64,000 nt of DNA, taken from the NCBI GenBank assembly GCA_004172865.1, contig SEBV01000006.1, positions 186,001 through 250,000 on the forward strand, written 5' to 3'. A program made the position numbers and the translations under genes. Position 1 is the first letter of the stretch, and every line of letters begins with the position of its first letter. Positions 30,486 through 39,983 of the stretch are shown here, one piece after another. The notes under the pieces are model-generated. The model was not told where the DNA came from. It did no database searches and worked only from the letters and a program-made list of their open reading frames with translations. The DNA is from Gammaproteobacteria bacterium (lineage in GTDB: Bacteria; Pseudomonadota; Gammaproteobacteria; Pseudomonadales; Cellvibrionaceae).

Positions 30486-30761
30486 CTATTTTATATCTAT
30501 AAGTTTTTGTAAATTCGCCAAGAGCAAAATTTCGCGCGCAGATGGTTTTAAATTAATAATTGTCATGCTTGAATTGCTTTCATGAATTTTTTTATAGGCC
30601 ATGACCAACAATCCCAAACCCGAACTATCAATGTAATCCATTAGCATGGCATCCAGAAAAATTTTCTTATGTTTGCCAGTGATTACAGTATTAATCGTCG
30701 CATTGAAATCATTCATCGCGCTGTAATCAAATCGTTTAGGCAGTTGGATAATATTACTCAT
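30486..30761 (-). CDS. STAS-domain anti-sigma factor antagonist
   Basis: This 91-residue single STAS domain carries the phosphorylation-site motif MDYIDSSGLGLLV, where the first serine of DSSG is usually modified. AAGGA lies six bases before the ATG. It is the first gene of the chemotaxis cluster and the natural substrate of the adjacent HATPase/PP2C protein. In Pseudomonas the related HsbA binds either the anti-sigma factor FlgM or a diguanylate cyclase; whether this protein does either is inference. Confidence 0.9.
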   Translation of the reverse strand: MSNIIQLPKRFDYSAMNDFNATINTVITGKHKKIFLDAMLMDYIDSSGLGLLVMAYKKIHESNSSMTIINLKPSAREILLLANLQKLIDIK

Positions 30762-31017
30762 TAGAGTTCCTTCATGGTTACAACTTTATAAATCATATTA
30801 AGTCGATGCACAGCGCAATAGCAAAATAACAGGAGATATTTTTGCATTCCCAAACATCCTGATTCGCTCGGACCTGATTCATTTTACGCAGGCGTTTTTT
30901 TGATATCCGTAAACGATCATTTTTTTAATCCTAGCAAAGAATCACTAGGCTGCCGAGAAAGCTCGCGATTTGTTCTTCATTGACGTTTATATCATTATTT
31001 TTAGCATCTAAGTGTCG
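30762..31017. other. Intergenic region upstream of the che cluster
   Basis: No convincing gene is present. The stretch is A+T-rich and must hold the promoter of the STAS-cheYAW unit. No sigma-28 or sigma-54 promoter could be recognised with confidence. A short CCTAG/CTAGG inverted repeat is present around 30934-30953. Confidence 0.4.
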
Positions 31018-31052
31018 AAAAAAAACCGGAATGTTTAGATTCCGGTTTTTTC
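31018..31052 (-). terminator. Terminator of the fumarase gene (bidirectional)
   Basis: Perfect 12-base arms at 31021-31032 and 31039-31050 enclose a six-base loop. The minus strand continues into eight T residues, starting 14 bases past the fumarase stop. The plus strand also has a T-run, so it could work both ways. Confidence 0.88.
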
Positions 31053-31063
31053 ATTAACTTTTA

Positions 31064-32584
31064 CTAGCGAACTTCAAGTAGCTGCTCTTCAATTTTCGCT
31101 TTCCATATTTTCGGCCCGGTAATATGAACTGACTCACCGCGTGAATCTACTGCAACTGTTACTGGCATGTCTTTAACATCAAATTCGTAGATCGCTTCCA
31201 TTCCCAATTCCGGGAAGCCGAGTACTTTTGCCGATTTAATTGCCTGCGCCACCAAATAAGCCGCGCCGCCAACCGCCATTAAATAAACAGATTTGTTGTC
31301 GCGAATTGCATCAATAGCGATTTGCCCACGTTCGGATTTACCTATCATGCCGAGCAAGCCAGTTTGTTCGAGCATGGTGCGCGTGAACTTGTCCATGCGA
31401 GTTGCCGTAGTTGGGCCTGCAGGACCAACCACTTCATCGCGAATAGGATCAACCGGGCCAACGTAATAAATAAAGCGACCTTTCATATCCACCGGAAGTG
31501 GTTCACCCTTAGCTAATAGATCGGTCATTTTTTTATGCGCGGCATCGCGACCTGTAAGCATTTTTCCGGAGAGCAAAACAGTTTCACCGGTTTTCCACTC
31601 TTGCACATCTTCGGGCTTGAGCGTATCGAGATTTACGCGGCGAACATCATCGCCAGTTTCCCAGGTAATTTCTGGCCAATCCTCAAGCGATGGTGGAGTT
31701 TGGAAACTTGGGCCCGAGCCATCCAGCACAAAATGAGCGTGGCGCGTGGCCGCACAGTTGGGAATGATAGCGACGGGTTTGTTTGCGGCATGGGTGGGGT
31801 AATCTTTGATTTTGACATCCAACACAGTCGTTAGACCACCGAGGCCCTGCGCGCCAATTCCAAGGCGATTTACTTTGTCGTACAACTCAAGACGCAGCTC
31901 TTCAGCACGATTGCTCGCACCGCGTGCTTGCAGTTCTTGAATATCAACTGGCTCAAGCAAGGCTTCTTTAGCAAGCTGCATAGCCTTCTCAGCGGTGCCG
32001 CCGATGCCGATCCCAAGCATTCCCGGTGGGCACCAACCAGCGCCCATTTCCGGTACGACTTTTAAAACCCAATCCACCACAGAATCCGATGGATTCAACA
32101 TGGCGAATTTTGTTTTGGCTTCGGAACCGCCACCTTTGGCTGCGACGTGAATATCAACCGTGTTACCGGGCACTATGTTGTAGTGAATGATTGCAGGCGT
32201 GTTATCGCCAGTATTTTTGCGGACGCCATCTGGATCAGCCAGAATCGACGCGCGCAACACATTGTCCGGATTCAAATAAGCGCGGCGCACGCCTTCATTA
32301 ATCATATCGGTCAAACTTAATTGTGCATCCCATTGCACATCCATACCGACGGTGACGAATACCGTCACGATTCCCGTGTCCTGACAAATTGGACGATGGC
32401 CCATCGCACACATGCGCGAATTGATAAGGATCTGCGCCATAGCGTCTTTCGCCGCTTTATTCTGCTCTCGCTCGTAAGCCTGATGAACGGCCTGAATAAA
32501 ATCAACGGGATGATAGTAGGAAATAAATTGCAGTGCGTCGGCGACGCTATCGATCAAATCTTGCTGACGGATAATGGTGGGCAT
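31064..32584 (-). CDS. Fumarate hydratase, class I (4Fe-4S)
   Basis: This TCA-cycle enzyme interconverts fumarate and malate. The 506-residue single-chain protein has cluster-binding cysteines in RPICQDTGIV, GWCPPGMLG and PNCAATRHAHF, matching the three cysteines of FumA/FumB-type enzymes. It also has the C-terminal beta-subunit-like part (GPAGPTTATRMDKFT). The ATG at 32584 begins MPTIIRQQDL; a longer frame adds 20 residues that do not fit the family. It is monocistronic with its own terminator. Confidence 0.95.
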   Translation of the reverse strand: MPTIIRQQDLIDSVADALQFISYYHPVDFIQAVHQAYEREQNKAAKDAMAQILINSRMCAMGHRPICQDTGIVTVFVTVGMDVQWDAQLSLTDMINEGVRRAYLNPDNVLRASILADPDGVRKNTGDNTPAIIHYNIVPGNTVDIHVAAKGGGSEAKTKFAMLNPSDSVVDWVLKVVPEMGAGWCPPGMLGIGIGGTAEKAMQLAKEALLEPVDIQELQARGASNRAEELRLELYDKVNRLGIGAQGLGGLTTVLDVKIKDYPTHAANKPVAIIPNCAATRHAHFVLDGSGPSFQTPPSLEDWPEITWETGDDVRRVNLDTLKPEDVQEWKTGETVLLSGKMLTGRDAAHKKMTDLLAKGEPLPVDMKGRFIYYVGPVDPIRDEVVGPAGPTTATRMDKFTRTMLEQTGLLGMIGKSERGQIAIDAIRDNKSVYLMAVGGAAYLVAQAIKSAKVLGFPELGMEAIYEFDVKDMPVTVAVDSRGESVHITGPKIWKAKIEEQLLEVR

Positions 32585-32626
32585 GGGAATTTCTCTTGAA
32601 TAACTGCGGAGGTTTTTCTTGGAAGT

Positions 32627-32651
32627 AGCCTTCATGTCGAACATGAAGGCT
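32627..32651. terminator. Hairpin between the coiled-coil gene and fumarase
   Basis: Perfect 11-base arms at 32627-32637 and 32641-32651 enclose a three-base loop. It lies downstream of the coiled-coil gene on the minus strand, but the T-run (32655-32661) is on the plus-strand side. It probably ends or protects the coiled-coil gene transcript. Confidence 0.45.
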
Positions 32652-32675
32652 CACTTTTTTTAGCTGAACGATGAC

Positions 32676-33419
32676 CTAGTTTTTAACACCAAGCTGCTGC
32701 TTGATTTGCAGTAAATCTTTATTGATGGTGCGACGGTTATCGTCAATAGCGTCAATAGCTTCTTCAGTTTTGGTGATACGGGCCGCGAGACCTTCAGCAC
32801 TTTTTACCTGATTCAACATAGCGCTTACACTGGCTGAAACATCGGCAACTTTTTTACGTTGCTCGGCGAGATTTTTATCCAGCGCGTCAATGCGTGGAGG
32901 AATTTCTTCAATGCTGGCTTTGTGTGCCAAGGAATCTTGTTTGAGCGAACTGATTTCGCTTTTTGCGTTGGAAATTTCTGCTTTAGCAGAATCAATATTT
33001 TTACCCAAAGCAGCTTCTTTATCGCTGTGATCTGAATTGGACTTTTTGGAAGCATCCCACAATTTTTTAACTTCGCTATCCACTTTCTGCAAGTTAATTC
33101 CCAATGCAGTAACTGATTGAGTAGATTCGGTAGACGTCACGTTTAACTGGCTCTCAAGTTGTGCAATACGTGCAGAATCTTTTTCGATGACCGCTTTGGC
33201 TTCCATCAATTGGAAACCTAAAAATCCAGCTCCCGCAACACCAACCAAGGCAACAACAAGCGCTATCGCCGGTAAAGGGCTTGATGATGAAGGTGTGTAA
33301 TCGGCCGCAACAGCACGACTTGCACGCGGATCATCGTAGGCACTGGTTGCGCGACGCACGGGTGCATCATCACGTTCATTGCTGGCACCACCGGAAAGGG
33401 TTGGTTCTTTGCGTTCCAT
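32676..33419 (-). CDS. Membrane-anchored coiled-coil protein of unknown function
   Basis: No family was recognised. The 247-residue protein has a disordered, charged N-terminus (about 1-48), one membrane helix (about 50-72, ALVVALVGVAGAGFLGFQLM), and then an almost continuous predicted coiled coil rich in K, E, S and A to the C-terminus. Topology would put the coiled coil in the periplasm. It lies between fumarase and superoxide dismutase on the same strand, each apparently with its own terminator, so context does not reveal a role. A cell-envelope scaffold is one possibility. Confidence 0.75.
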   Translation of the reverse strand: MERKEPTLSGGASNERDDAPVRRATSAYDDPRASRAVAADYTPSSSSPLPAIALVVALVGVAGAGFLGFQLMEAKAVIEKDSARIAQLESQLNVTSTESTQSVTALGINLQKVDSEVKKLWDASKKSNSDHSDKEAALGKNIDSAKAEISNAKSEISSLKQDSLAHKASIEEIPPRIDALDKNLAEQRKKVADVSASVSAMLNQVKSAEGLAARITKTEEAIDAIDDNRRTINKDLLQIKQQLGVKN

Positions 33420-33540
33420 TTAAAATTACCTGGAAAAATGAAATAAGAGAGGGAATGGAGGAAATACTTTCTTTGTTATTGATACGCAGAAATTATTGCG
33501 TGCTTTATAGCACAAAATTGAAGCTGACCGAAATCAAAGC

Positions 33541-33572
33541 AAAAAAATCAGGCTGTTGAGGCCTGATTTTTA
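33541..33572 (-). terminator. Terminator of sodB (bidirectional)
   Basis: Arms at 33543-33553 and 33561-33571 pair perfectly around a seven-base loop. A seven-base T-run follows on the minus strand, about 30 bases past the sodB stop. Confidence 0.87.
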
Positions 33573-33601
33573 TTCAACACCAAACAAAATCTATTAAAAG
33601 A

Positions 33602-34198
33602 TTATGCTCTTACCTCAAAGTTAGCGCGTACAAACTTCCAGTTTACCAATGCCCAGAAAGCGTTCAAGTAAGTTGGGCGAGCATTGCGGTAATCAATGTA
33701 ATAAGCATGTTCCCACAAATCTACCGTCAGCAGAGGCACTACTGAAGAATCAGTAAGCGGAGTCGCAGCATTACTAGTGTTCACGATAGCAAGAGAACCA
33801 TCATTTTTCTTAACTAGCCATGTCCAGCTGGAACCGAAATTATTAACAGCTGAATTGCTGAAATCTTCTTTAAATTTTTCAAATGATCCGAAGGAGGTAT
33901 TGATAGCATCGGAGATAACTGGATCAGTTGGAGCGCCGCCGCCGTCTGGACTTAAGCTGTTCCAGTAAAAAGTATGGTTCCAAATTTGCGCGGCATTGTT
34001 AAATACTGGGCCTGGGCCGGCAGTTTTAATTATCTCTTCCAAAGTTTTACCTTCGAACTGGGTACCAGGGATCAAACCATTCAACTTATCAACATAAGTT
34101 TTGTGGTGTTTGCCGTGGTGGAAGTCGAGGGTTTCGGCAGAAATGTGCGGAGCCAATGCGTCTTTTGCGTAAGGTAATGCTGGTAGTTCGAAAGCCAT
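33602..34198 (-). CDS. sodB: Superoxide dismutase [Fe]
   Basis: This enzyme dismutates superoxide to oxygen and hydrogen peroxide. The 198-residue protein has the SodB N-terminus (AFELPALPYAKDAL), metal ligands in TLDFHHGKHHKTYV, NHTFYWNSL and VDLWEHAYYIDY, and the length of an iron-type enzyme. Iron rather than manganese is inferred from overall similarity to SodB. AGGAG lies seven bases before the ATG. It is monocistronic. Confidence 0.96.
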   Translation of the reverse strand: MAFELPALPYAKDALAPHISAETLDFHHGKHHKTYVDKLNGLIPGTQFEGKTLEEIIKTAGPGPVFNNAAQIWNHTFYWNSLSPDGGGAPTDPVISDAINTSFGSFEKFKEDFSNSAVNNFGSSWTWLVKKNDGSLAIVNTSNAATPLTDSSVVPLLTVDLWEHAYYIDYRNARPTYLNAFWALVNWKFVRANFEVRA

Positions 34199-34249
34199 GA
34201 GGATTCTCCTAATTCACGGTTATGGAAAGTCTTTGCAATGCGGTCGATG

Positions 34250-34279
34250 ATTGTATGACAGATTAGGCGTTGGGCGTAA
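34250..34279 (-). promoter_or_regulatory. Possible sigma-70 promoter of sodB
   Basis: On the minus strand TTACGC and TACAAT are separated by 18 bases, with the -10 about 50 bases before the sodB start. The match is moderate and not exclusive. Confidence 0.35.
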
Positions 34280-34351
34280 CCCGAAATTTCTTATCAACCC
34301 GATAGTTTTCGCAAGTGTTTATTGCTATATGAAAATGTTTATCGTTTAAAG

Positions 34352-34377
34352 AAAAAAGGGCGCGATAATCGCGCCCC
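34352..34377 (-). terminator. Intrinsic terminator of groEL
   Basis: A G+C-rich inverted repeat (GGGCGCG/CGCGCCC) at 34358-34377 is followed on the minus strand by six T residues, eight bases past the groEL stop. Its core nearly repeats the terminator at 9541-9568. Confidence 0.85.
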
Positions 34378-34384
34378 TTCTTGA

Positions 34385-36052
<1,668 letters not shown>

Positions 36053-36107
36053 TCATTAAGACTGAAACGTTGCGGAGGGCAACATCACTTAAATTTTTAG
36101 CAGTGGA

Positions 36108-36398
36108 TTACACCAAAACAGCTTTGATGTCAGATTCGTTCAGAATCACCAACTCTTCACCATCAACAGTGATGGTATCGCTACCGGCATATTTGCCGAA
36201 AACCACAATATCACCCACTTTAACGTCTAACGGACGCAACTCACCGCTTGCTAAAACACGGCCATTGCCAACGGCGAGAACTTCGCCCTGGTTTGGCTTT
36301 TCTTTAGCTGCACCTGAAAGGATGATGCCACCAGCAGTTTTGGTTTCTTCTTCTTTGCGGCGAACCACAACACGATCATGTAACGGACGAATTTTCAT
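36108..36398 (-). CDS. groS: Co-chaperonin GroES
   Basis: This 96-residue lid of the GroEL chamber begins [18 protein letters not shown], has the mobile-loop sequence TAGGIILSG and ends ESDIKAVLV. The open frame extends far upstream, but the ATG at 36398 with AGGAG ten bases before it is the family start. It is the first gene of groESL behind a heat-shock promoter. Confidence 0.98.
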   Translation of the reverse strand: MKIRPLHDRVVVRRKEEETKTAGGIILSGAAKEKPNQGEVLAVGNGRVLASGELRPLDVKVGDIVVFGKYAGSDTITVDGEELVILNESDIKAVLV

Positions 36399-36526
36399 GG
36401 ACCCAAGTCTCCTAACTAACGTTATTAACAATATACGAGGCGTAACCTCGCCGATTTCCGATATAGCGACGATTTTGAAGGTTTCAAGACCGCCACTGGC
36501 CCGGCAAGATGGATCATCCAACCAAG

Positions 36527-36543
36527 CCACTATTAAGTAGTGG
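36527..36543 (-). repeat. Small hairpin in the groESL leader
   Basis: Six-base arms CCACTA/TAGTGG flank a five-base loop, just downstream of the heat-shock promoter. It is not a CIRCE element. Confidence 0.35.
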
Positions 36544-36548
36544 ATGCT

Positions 36549-36577
36549 ATGTGGGGCTGAAACGCGGAACTTCAAGG
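36549..36577 (-). promoter_or_regulatory. Sigma-32 (heat-shock) promoter of groESL
   Basis: On the minus strand CTTGAA (36571-36576) is followed after 14 bases by CCCCACATA (the CCCC at 36553-36556). This closely matches the sigma-32 consensus and the E. coli groE promoter layout. It lies about 150 bases before groES. No CIRCE repeat was seen, so RpoH control is favoured. Confidence 0.78.
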
Positions 36578-36599
36578 TATTTTCTGCAAAAAAACCTTA

Positions 36600-37290
36600 T
36601 TAGCTGCAAATACCGGCTAAAGACAGCAAAAGCACGGCAAAAATAAACCGATTACTCGCATTCAAACAAATATTTACCTGCAACTCACAGAAAATGCTCA
36701 TATTCGCGCAAACTTCCGTGTTTAATTTGTAATCAGTCAACGAAGAAAAGTTGATCGAGAAAAACTCTTTCAAAGTTATAAGAAAAATCCATTCTTCAAT
36801 CAAGTCTGCAATTTGGTAACACAACTACATTTTTTCTAAAAAAGTATTGTCACGCGGGGTGACAGGTTTTTTATTTTTAGCGCCTAAATTTTCATCAGGA
36901 CTCTTCTGGCCAAAAGTCGTACTTCATAAATTCATTTTTTATAGGCTTTGCAAACTATCCCACAAATAATGGCACACATCTTTGTTAGGTCCACTTTCCG
37001 CTAAAGCTAAGTGAATCTTGCGAATGCATTTTGTATCACTGATGATCAAAAAGGTTTTTGAATTTTCTCATTTTGTTTTTCAAAACATAAATTAAGAAAA
37101 ATTCTTGTAGTAAACCAATCTCGCGGTTTTGCGCTGGAAAATACGGAGTTTACGTGTAGCGATAATAAATATAAGCGTCACTTCGAATAGATATCACCCG
37201 CTCCATAAAAATAAATATGCGCAAATAATATTCAAAAACTATCTAACTGATGAAGCAACCCCACACCAATAATGTGAACCAATACACGAA
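36600..37290. other. Gene-poor A+T-rich intergenic region
   Basis: About 690 bases between the groESL promoter and the small ORF at 37300 hold no convincing gene. Open frames here are short, A+T-driven and lack ribosome-binding sites. One terminator-like hairpin on the plus strand (36849-36879) has no recognised gene before it. Confidence 0.5.
36849..36879 (+). terminator. Orphan terminator-like hairpin
   Basis: Arms TGTCAC (36849-36854) and GTGACA (36860-36865) enclose five bases and are followed by GG and a T-rich run (TTTTTTATTTTT). It looks like a plus-strand terminator. No plus-strand gene is recognised upstream, so a small RNA ending here is possible. Confidence 0.5.
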
Positions 37291-37299
37291 AGGAGTTTG

Positions 37300-37446
37300 A
37301 TGATGATAAATTTTGAATCCTTTAATTACACCATCTTCAACAAAAAACTTTTTAATAATTTTCTATCGCTATTTAAAAATGTAAGAGCTGGTTTGATTAG
37401 CGCTTTATTGTTGCCCGGCAGCTTCAGATTTGAGCTACAGATTTGA
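37300..37446 (+). CDS. Small ORF with strong ribosome-binding site (48 aa), unknown
   Basis: A 48-codon frame starts at two adjacent ATGs, with AAAGGAG four bases before the first. The peptide begins MMINFESFNYTIFNKKLF and has a moderately hydrophobic middle (AGLISALLLPG). No family was recognised. A 13-base tandem duplication near its 3' end creates the present stop; with one copy the frame would run on to a TAG at 37482-37487. A strong terminator follows at 37487-37521, so this is plausibly an independent small transcription unit. It could also be a leader for, or remnant near, the downstream glucanase. Confidence 0.45.
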   Translation: MMINFESFNYTIFNKKLFNNFLSLFKNVRAGLISALLLPGSFRFELQI

Positions 37447-37451
37447 GCTAC
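37426..37451 (+). repeat. 13-bp perfect tandem duplication
   Basis: AGATTTGAGCTAC occurs twice without spacer at 37426-37438 and 37439-37451. Thirteen bases is not a multiple of three, so the duplication shifts the frame of the small ORF that it ends. Confidence 0.9.
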
Positions 37452-37486
37452 GAAGTCACTTTCTATTGTCCTCAATAAACCTGTAG

Positions 37487-37521
37487 TAAAGCCCTCTTCA
37501 GCGATGAAGAAGGGCTTTTTT
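37487..37521 (+). terminator. Terminator after the small ORF
   Basis: AAAGCCCTCTTC pairs with GAAGAAGGGCTTT with one bulge around a short loop and is followed by a T-run on the plus strand. It lies about 80 bases before the glucanase start and separates the small ORF unit from it. Confidence 0.85.
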
Positions 37522-37599
37522 AGCAAGGACTGCTGTTGGATTCAAGCTGTTCCCAACCTCCTAAAACTGGAGGACAAACTCACCGATTAGAGGAAAATA

Positions 37600-39126
37600 A
37601 TGATGAATCCCTTAGTATTTCTGGCAAAACGCTCGCGGCAAGCACTGCTCAGTTCGCTGCTACTTGCTGTTTGCGCCTCATCCAGCCAAGCCGTGGTTTT
37701 TCAAGCGGAAAGCTACAACGCTTTTAATGACACTACCGCTGGCAACCAGGGCGGCGCTTATCGCAGCGATAACGTCGATATAGAAGTTACGAACGATACG
37801 AGCGGCGGATACGACGTAGGCTGGATCGAAACCGGTGAATGGCTGGTCTACAACAGCCTCAGCATTCCTACTACCGGCAGTTACACCATCAAAATGCGTG
37901 TTGCCAGCCCAAGCGGTGGCACGGCTTCAGTGGATTTGAATGCGGGAGCTATCGTGTTGGGTGACTTTGCCATTCCCGCTACGGGCGGCTGGCAAACCTG
38001 GACGACCGTCTCCAAAACCGTCACGCTTAATGCTGGAACCTATAATTTGGGCGTTTTCGCAAAATCAGCGGGCTGGAATTTCAACTGGATTGAAGTTGTC
38101 GCTAACACTGGTGGCTCTACCACTGGCAGCGTGGCAACTGTATATCAACACTGTAACTACGGCGGCTGGTCTGCAGGTGTTGATGCTGCTGGCTCTTACG
38201 ACCTGGGCGCACTGCAAGCCAAAGGTTTTGTGAATGACGATGCATCGTCTATCAAAGTCGCGGCAGGTTATGAAGCGGTGCTTTACCAAAACGCTGGTTT
38301 CTCGGGAACATCCGTTGTGGTCAGAGGCGAGACTGCGTGCTTGAGCAATTTCAATGACCAAGCTTCTTCAATACTCATCCGCAAGATTGCGGCGGCACCA
38401 ACCTGGTCGGACGAGTTCGATAGCATCAATACCGGAACCTGGTCGTTTGAAACCGGCGGTGGCGGTTACGGCAATAGCGAGCGTGAGTATTACACCAACG
38501 GCCAAAACGCATCGATTCAATATGATGGCGCAGCAGGCAGTAATGTATTAGTGATTGAAGCACGGAAGGAAAACCCAGCCAATTACAACTGTTGGTACGG
38601 GCGCTGCGAATATACCTCCGCGCGCATGGTCACCAGTGGCAAGAAAACCTTTACCTATGGCCGCATTGAAGCGCGTATGAAATTGCCGCAAACCCAAGGC
38701 ATCTGGCCAGCATTCTGGTTATTGGGGAACGACATTGGCTCTGTAGGTTGGCCGCAATGTGGTGAGATCGACATCATGGAACACGTCGGCTTCGAGCCAG
38801 TTACTACTCACGGCGCAATCCATGGGCCCGGCTATTCAGGCAACACACCTTTTATCGGCGCCAATTACCTGAATGAATCCGTCAGCAACAATTACCATGT
38901 GTATGCAGTGGAATGGAATTCTACGAGTGTGAAATTCTTCGTGGATGGCACCAACTTCTATACGGTAAACAAATCGCAAGTACAAACCTACGGTAACTGG
39001 GTTTACGATCACCCCATGTTTATCCTGTTGAACGTAGCGGTAGGCGGTCAGTGGCCGGGCAGCCCTGATGGCACCAGCACCTTTCCGCAACGCATGTATG
39101 TGGATTACATTCGCGTTTATCAGTAG
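37600..39126 (+). CDS. Secreted CBM6 / GH16 endo-beta-1,3-glucanase
   Basis: This 508-residue secreted enzyme has a signal peptide with likely cleavage after SSSQA (residue 31). A CBM6-like carbohydrate-binding domain follows (about 33-170, FQAESYNAF to WNFNWIEV). A beta/gamma-crystallin-like module (about 177-262, VYQHCNYGGWSAGVDAAGSY, SSIKVAAGYEAVLYQNAGFSG) comes next. The GH16 catalytic domain is at about 268-508, with GEIDIMEHVG giving nucleophile E389, D391 and acid/base E394. The methionine in the motif points to a laminarinase-type (1,3 or mixed-linkage) glucanase. It is a single gene with AGAGGA before the start and its own terminator. Confidence 0.93.
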   Translation: MMNPLVFLAKRSRQALLSSLLLAVCASSSQAVVFQAESYNAFNDTTAGNQGGAYRSDNVDIEVTNDTSGGYDVGWIETGEWLVYNSLSIPTTGSYTIKMRVASPSGGTASVDLNAGAIVLGDFAIPATGGWQTWTTVSKTVTLNAGTYNLGVFAKSAGWNFNWIEVVANTGGSTTGSVATVYQHCNYGGWSAGVDAAGSYDLGALQAKGFVNDDASSIKVAAGYEAVLYQNAGFSGTSVVVRGETACLSNFNDQASSILIRKIAAAPTWSDEFDSINTGTWSFETGGGGYGNSEREYYTNGQNASIQYDGAAGSNVLVIEARKENPANYNCWYGRCEYTSARMVTSGKKTFTYGRIEARMKLPQTQGIWPAFWLLGNDIGSVGWPQCGEIDIMEHVGFEPVTTHGAIHGPGYSGNTPFIGANYLNESVSNNYHVYAVEWNSTSVKFFVDGTNFYTVNKSQVQTYGNWVYDHPMFILLNVAVGGQWPGSPDGTSTFPQRMYVDYIRVYQ

Positions 39127-39136
39127 CTAAAAAAGC

Positions 39137-39166
39137 AAGAACCCGACGTGAGCCGGGTTCTTCTTT
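39137..39166 (+). terminator. Terminator of the glucanase gene
   Basis: Nine-base arms AAGAACCCG (39137-39145) and CGGGTTCTT (39154-39162) pair perfectly, with T-rich sequence after, 11 bases past the stop. Confidence 0.8.
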
Positions 39167-39191
39167 CAGTCATTTACGGATAATTAAAAAC

Positions 39192-39797
39192 CTAATTTGA
39201 ATCTTTCGGCTCACCTTTTGGTTTTTTTGAAAGCTTAAGCTCGATCACTTTTCCCTCAATAACTTCGCCTTCAATGATTCGGCCTTTGGTTGAATCTTTA
39301 TCGAACTTGGCGCCGCCATCGTGATCGTAAATATTACCGCCACCAAAATCATCGTTTGCACCCGGTTTGCCAAAACCACCAAATGCACCTTGACCAAAGG
39401 TGCCGCCGAAGCCGCCCTTTCCAAAACCACCCGCTGTGAAACCCTGGAATTGGCCTTTTTTAGCGAGATAACGTGCAAATGCATTGCGCACAAATGGCAA
39501 TAAAATAATCAGAGCAATAATGTCAGTAATAAAACCCGGAATGATTAACAAAATCCCCGCGAAGGCTTTAACAATACCGGAAGCCAATGGCGCGAGTGGT
39601 GACTCTGTCGCCTGCACATTTTGCGATGCCTTAATCATGGCGTTGATGCCTTGGCTGCGCATCAACTGCAAACCAAATATAAAACCGGCAACCAGCAACA
39701 CCAATGTGGCCAGAAAACCCACGTATTCGCTCATCTTGATAATTGACCATATCTCGACAAACAACATCACAAACAACCACAACACACCTAAACGCAT
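39192..39797 (-). CDS. fxsA: FxsA family membrane protein
   Basis: This 201-residue protein is of the FxsA family, whose E. coli member relieves exclusion of phage T7 by the F plasmid; its cellular role is unclear. The N-terminal 110 or so residues carry membrane helices with the family motif (VGFLATLVLLVAGFIFGLQL, GILLIIPGFITDIIALIILLP). The C-terminal tail is Gly/Phe-rich (GGFGKGGFGGTFGQGAFGG), then charged. The ATG at 39797, with GAGG and AAGG upstream, begins MRLGVLWLFV; the longer frame adds ten residues. It is convergent with the glucanase gene. Confidence 0.9.
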   Translation of the reverse strand: MRLGVLWLFVMLFVEIWSIIKMSEYVGFLATLVLLVAGFIFGLQLMRSQGINAMIKASQNVQATESPLAPLASGIVKAFAGILLIIPGFITDIIALIILLPFVRNAFARYLAKKGQFQGFTAGGFGKGGFGGTFGQGAFGGFGKPGANDDFGGGNIYDHDGGAKFDKDSTKGRIIEGEVIEGKVIELKLSKKPKGEPKDSN

Positions 39798-39983
39798 AAC
39801 CTTTTCCTCTCTTACGAATGCCGCCATCTTATCACTTGTCGGCCAGATCTCACGACCGTCGCCACACAGAAACCTCTCAATAAATATTCAGTCATGGATT
39901 AGAATGCGCGCTGAACTCATTAGCAAATCAATAAATGTTAAGTTGGCAATATGACTTAACATTCATATTTTTCTGGCGACTAT

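Noticed and set aside
36400-36600. CIRCE element (HrcA operator) upstream of groES
   Set aside because: The only inverted repeat is a six-base CCACTA/TAGTGG hairpin, unlike the nine-base CIRCE arms; a sigma-32 promoter fits instead.
36600-36824. A 74-codon minus-strand frame upstream of groES
   Set aside because: It starts at a TTG without ribosome-binding site, is A+T-driven in composition, and lies in the groESL upstream region.
37326-37526. A 66-codon minus-strand frame antisense to the small ORF and its terminator
   Set aside because: It is created by the complement of the small ORF and the terminator hairpin and has no ribosome-binding site.
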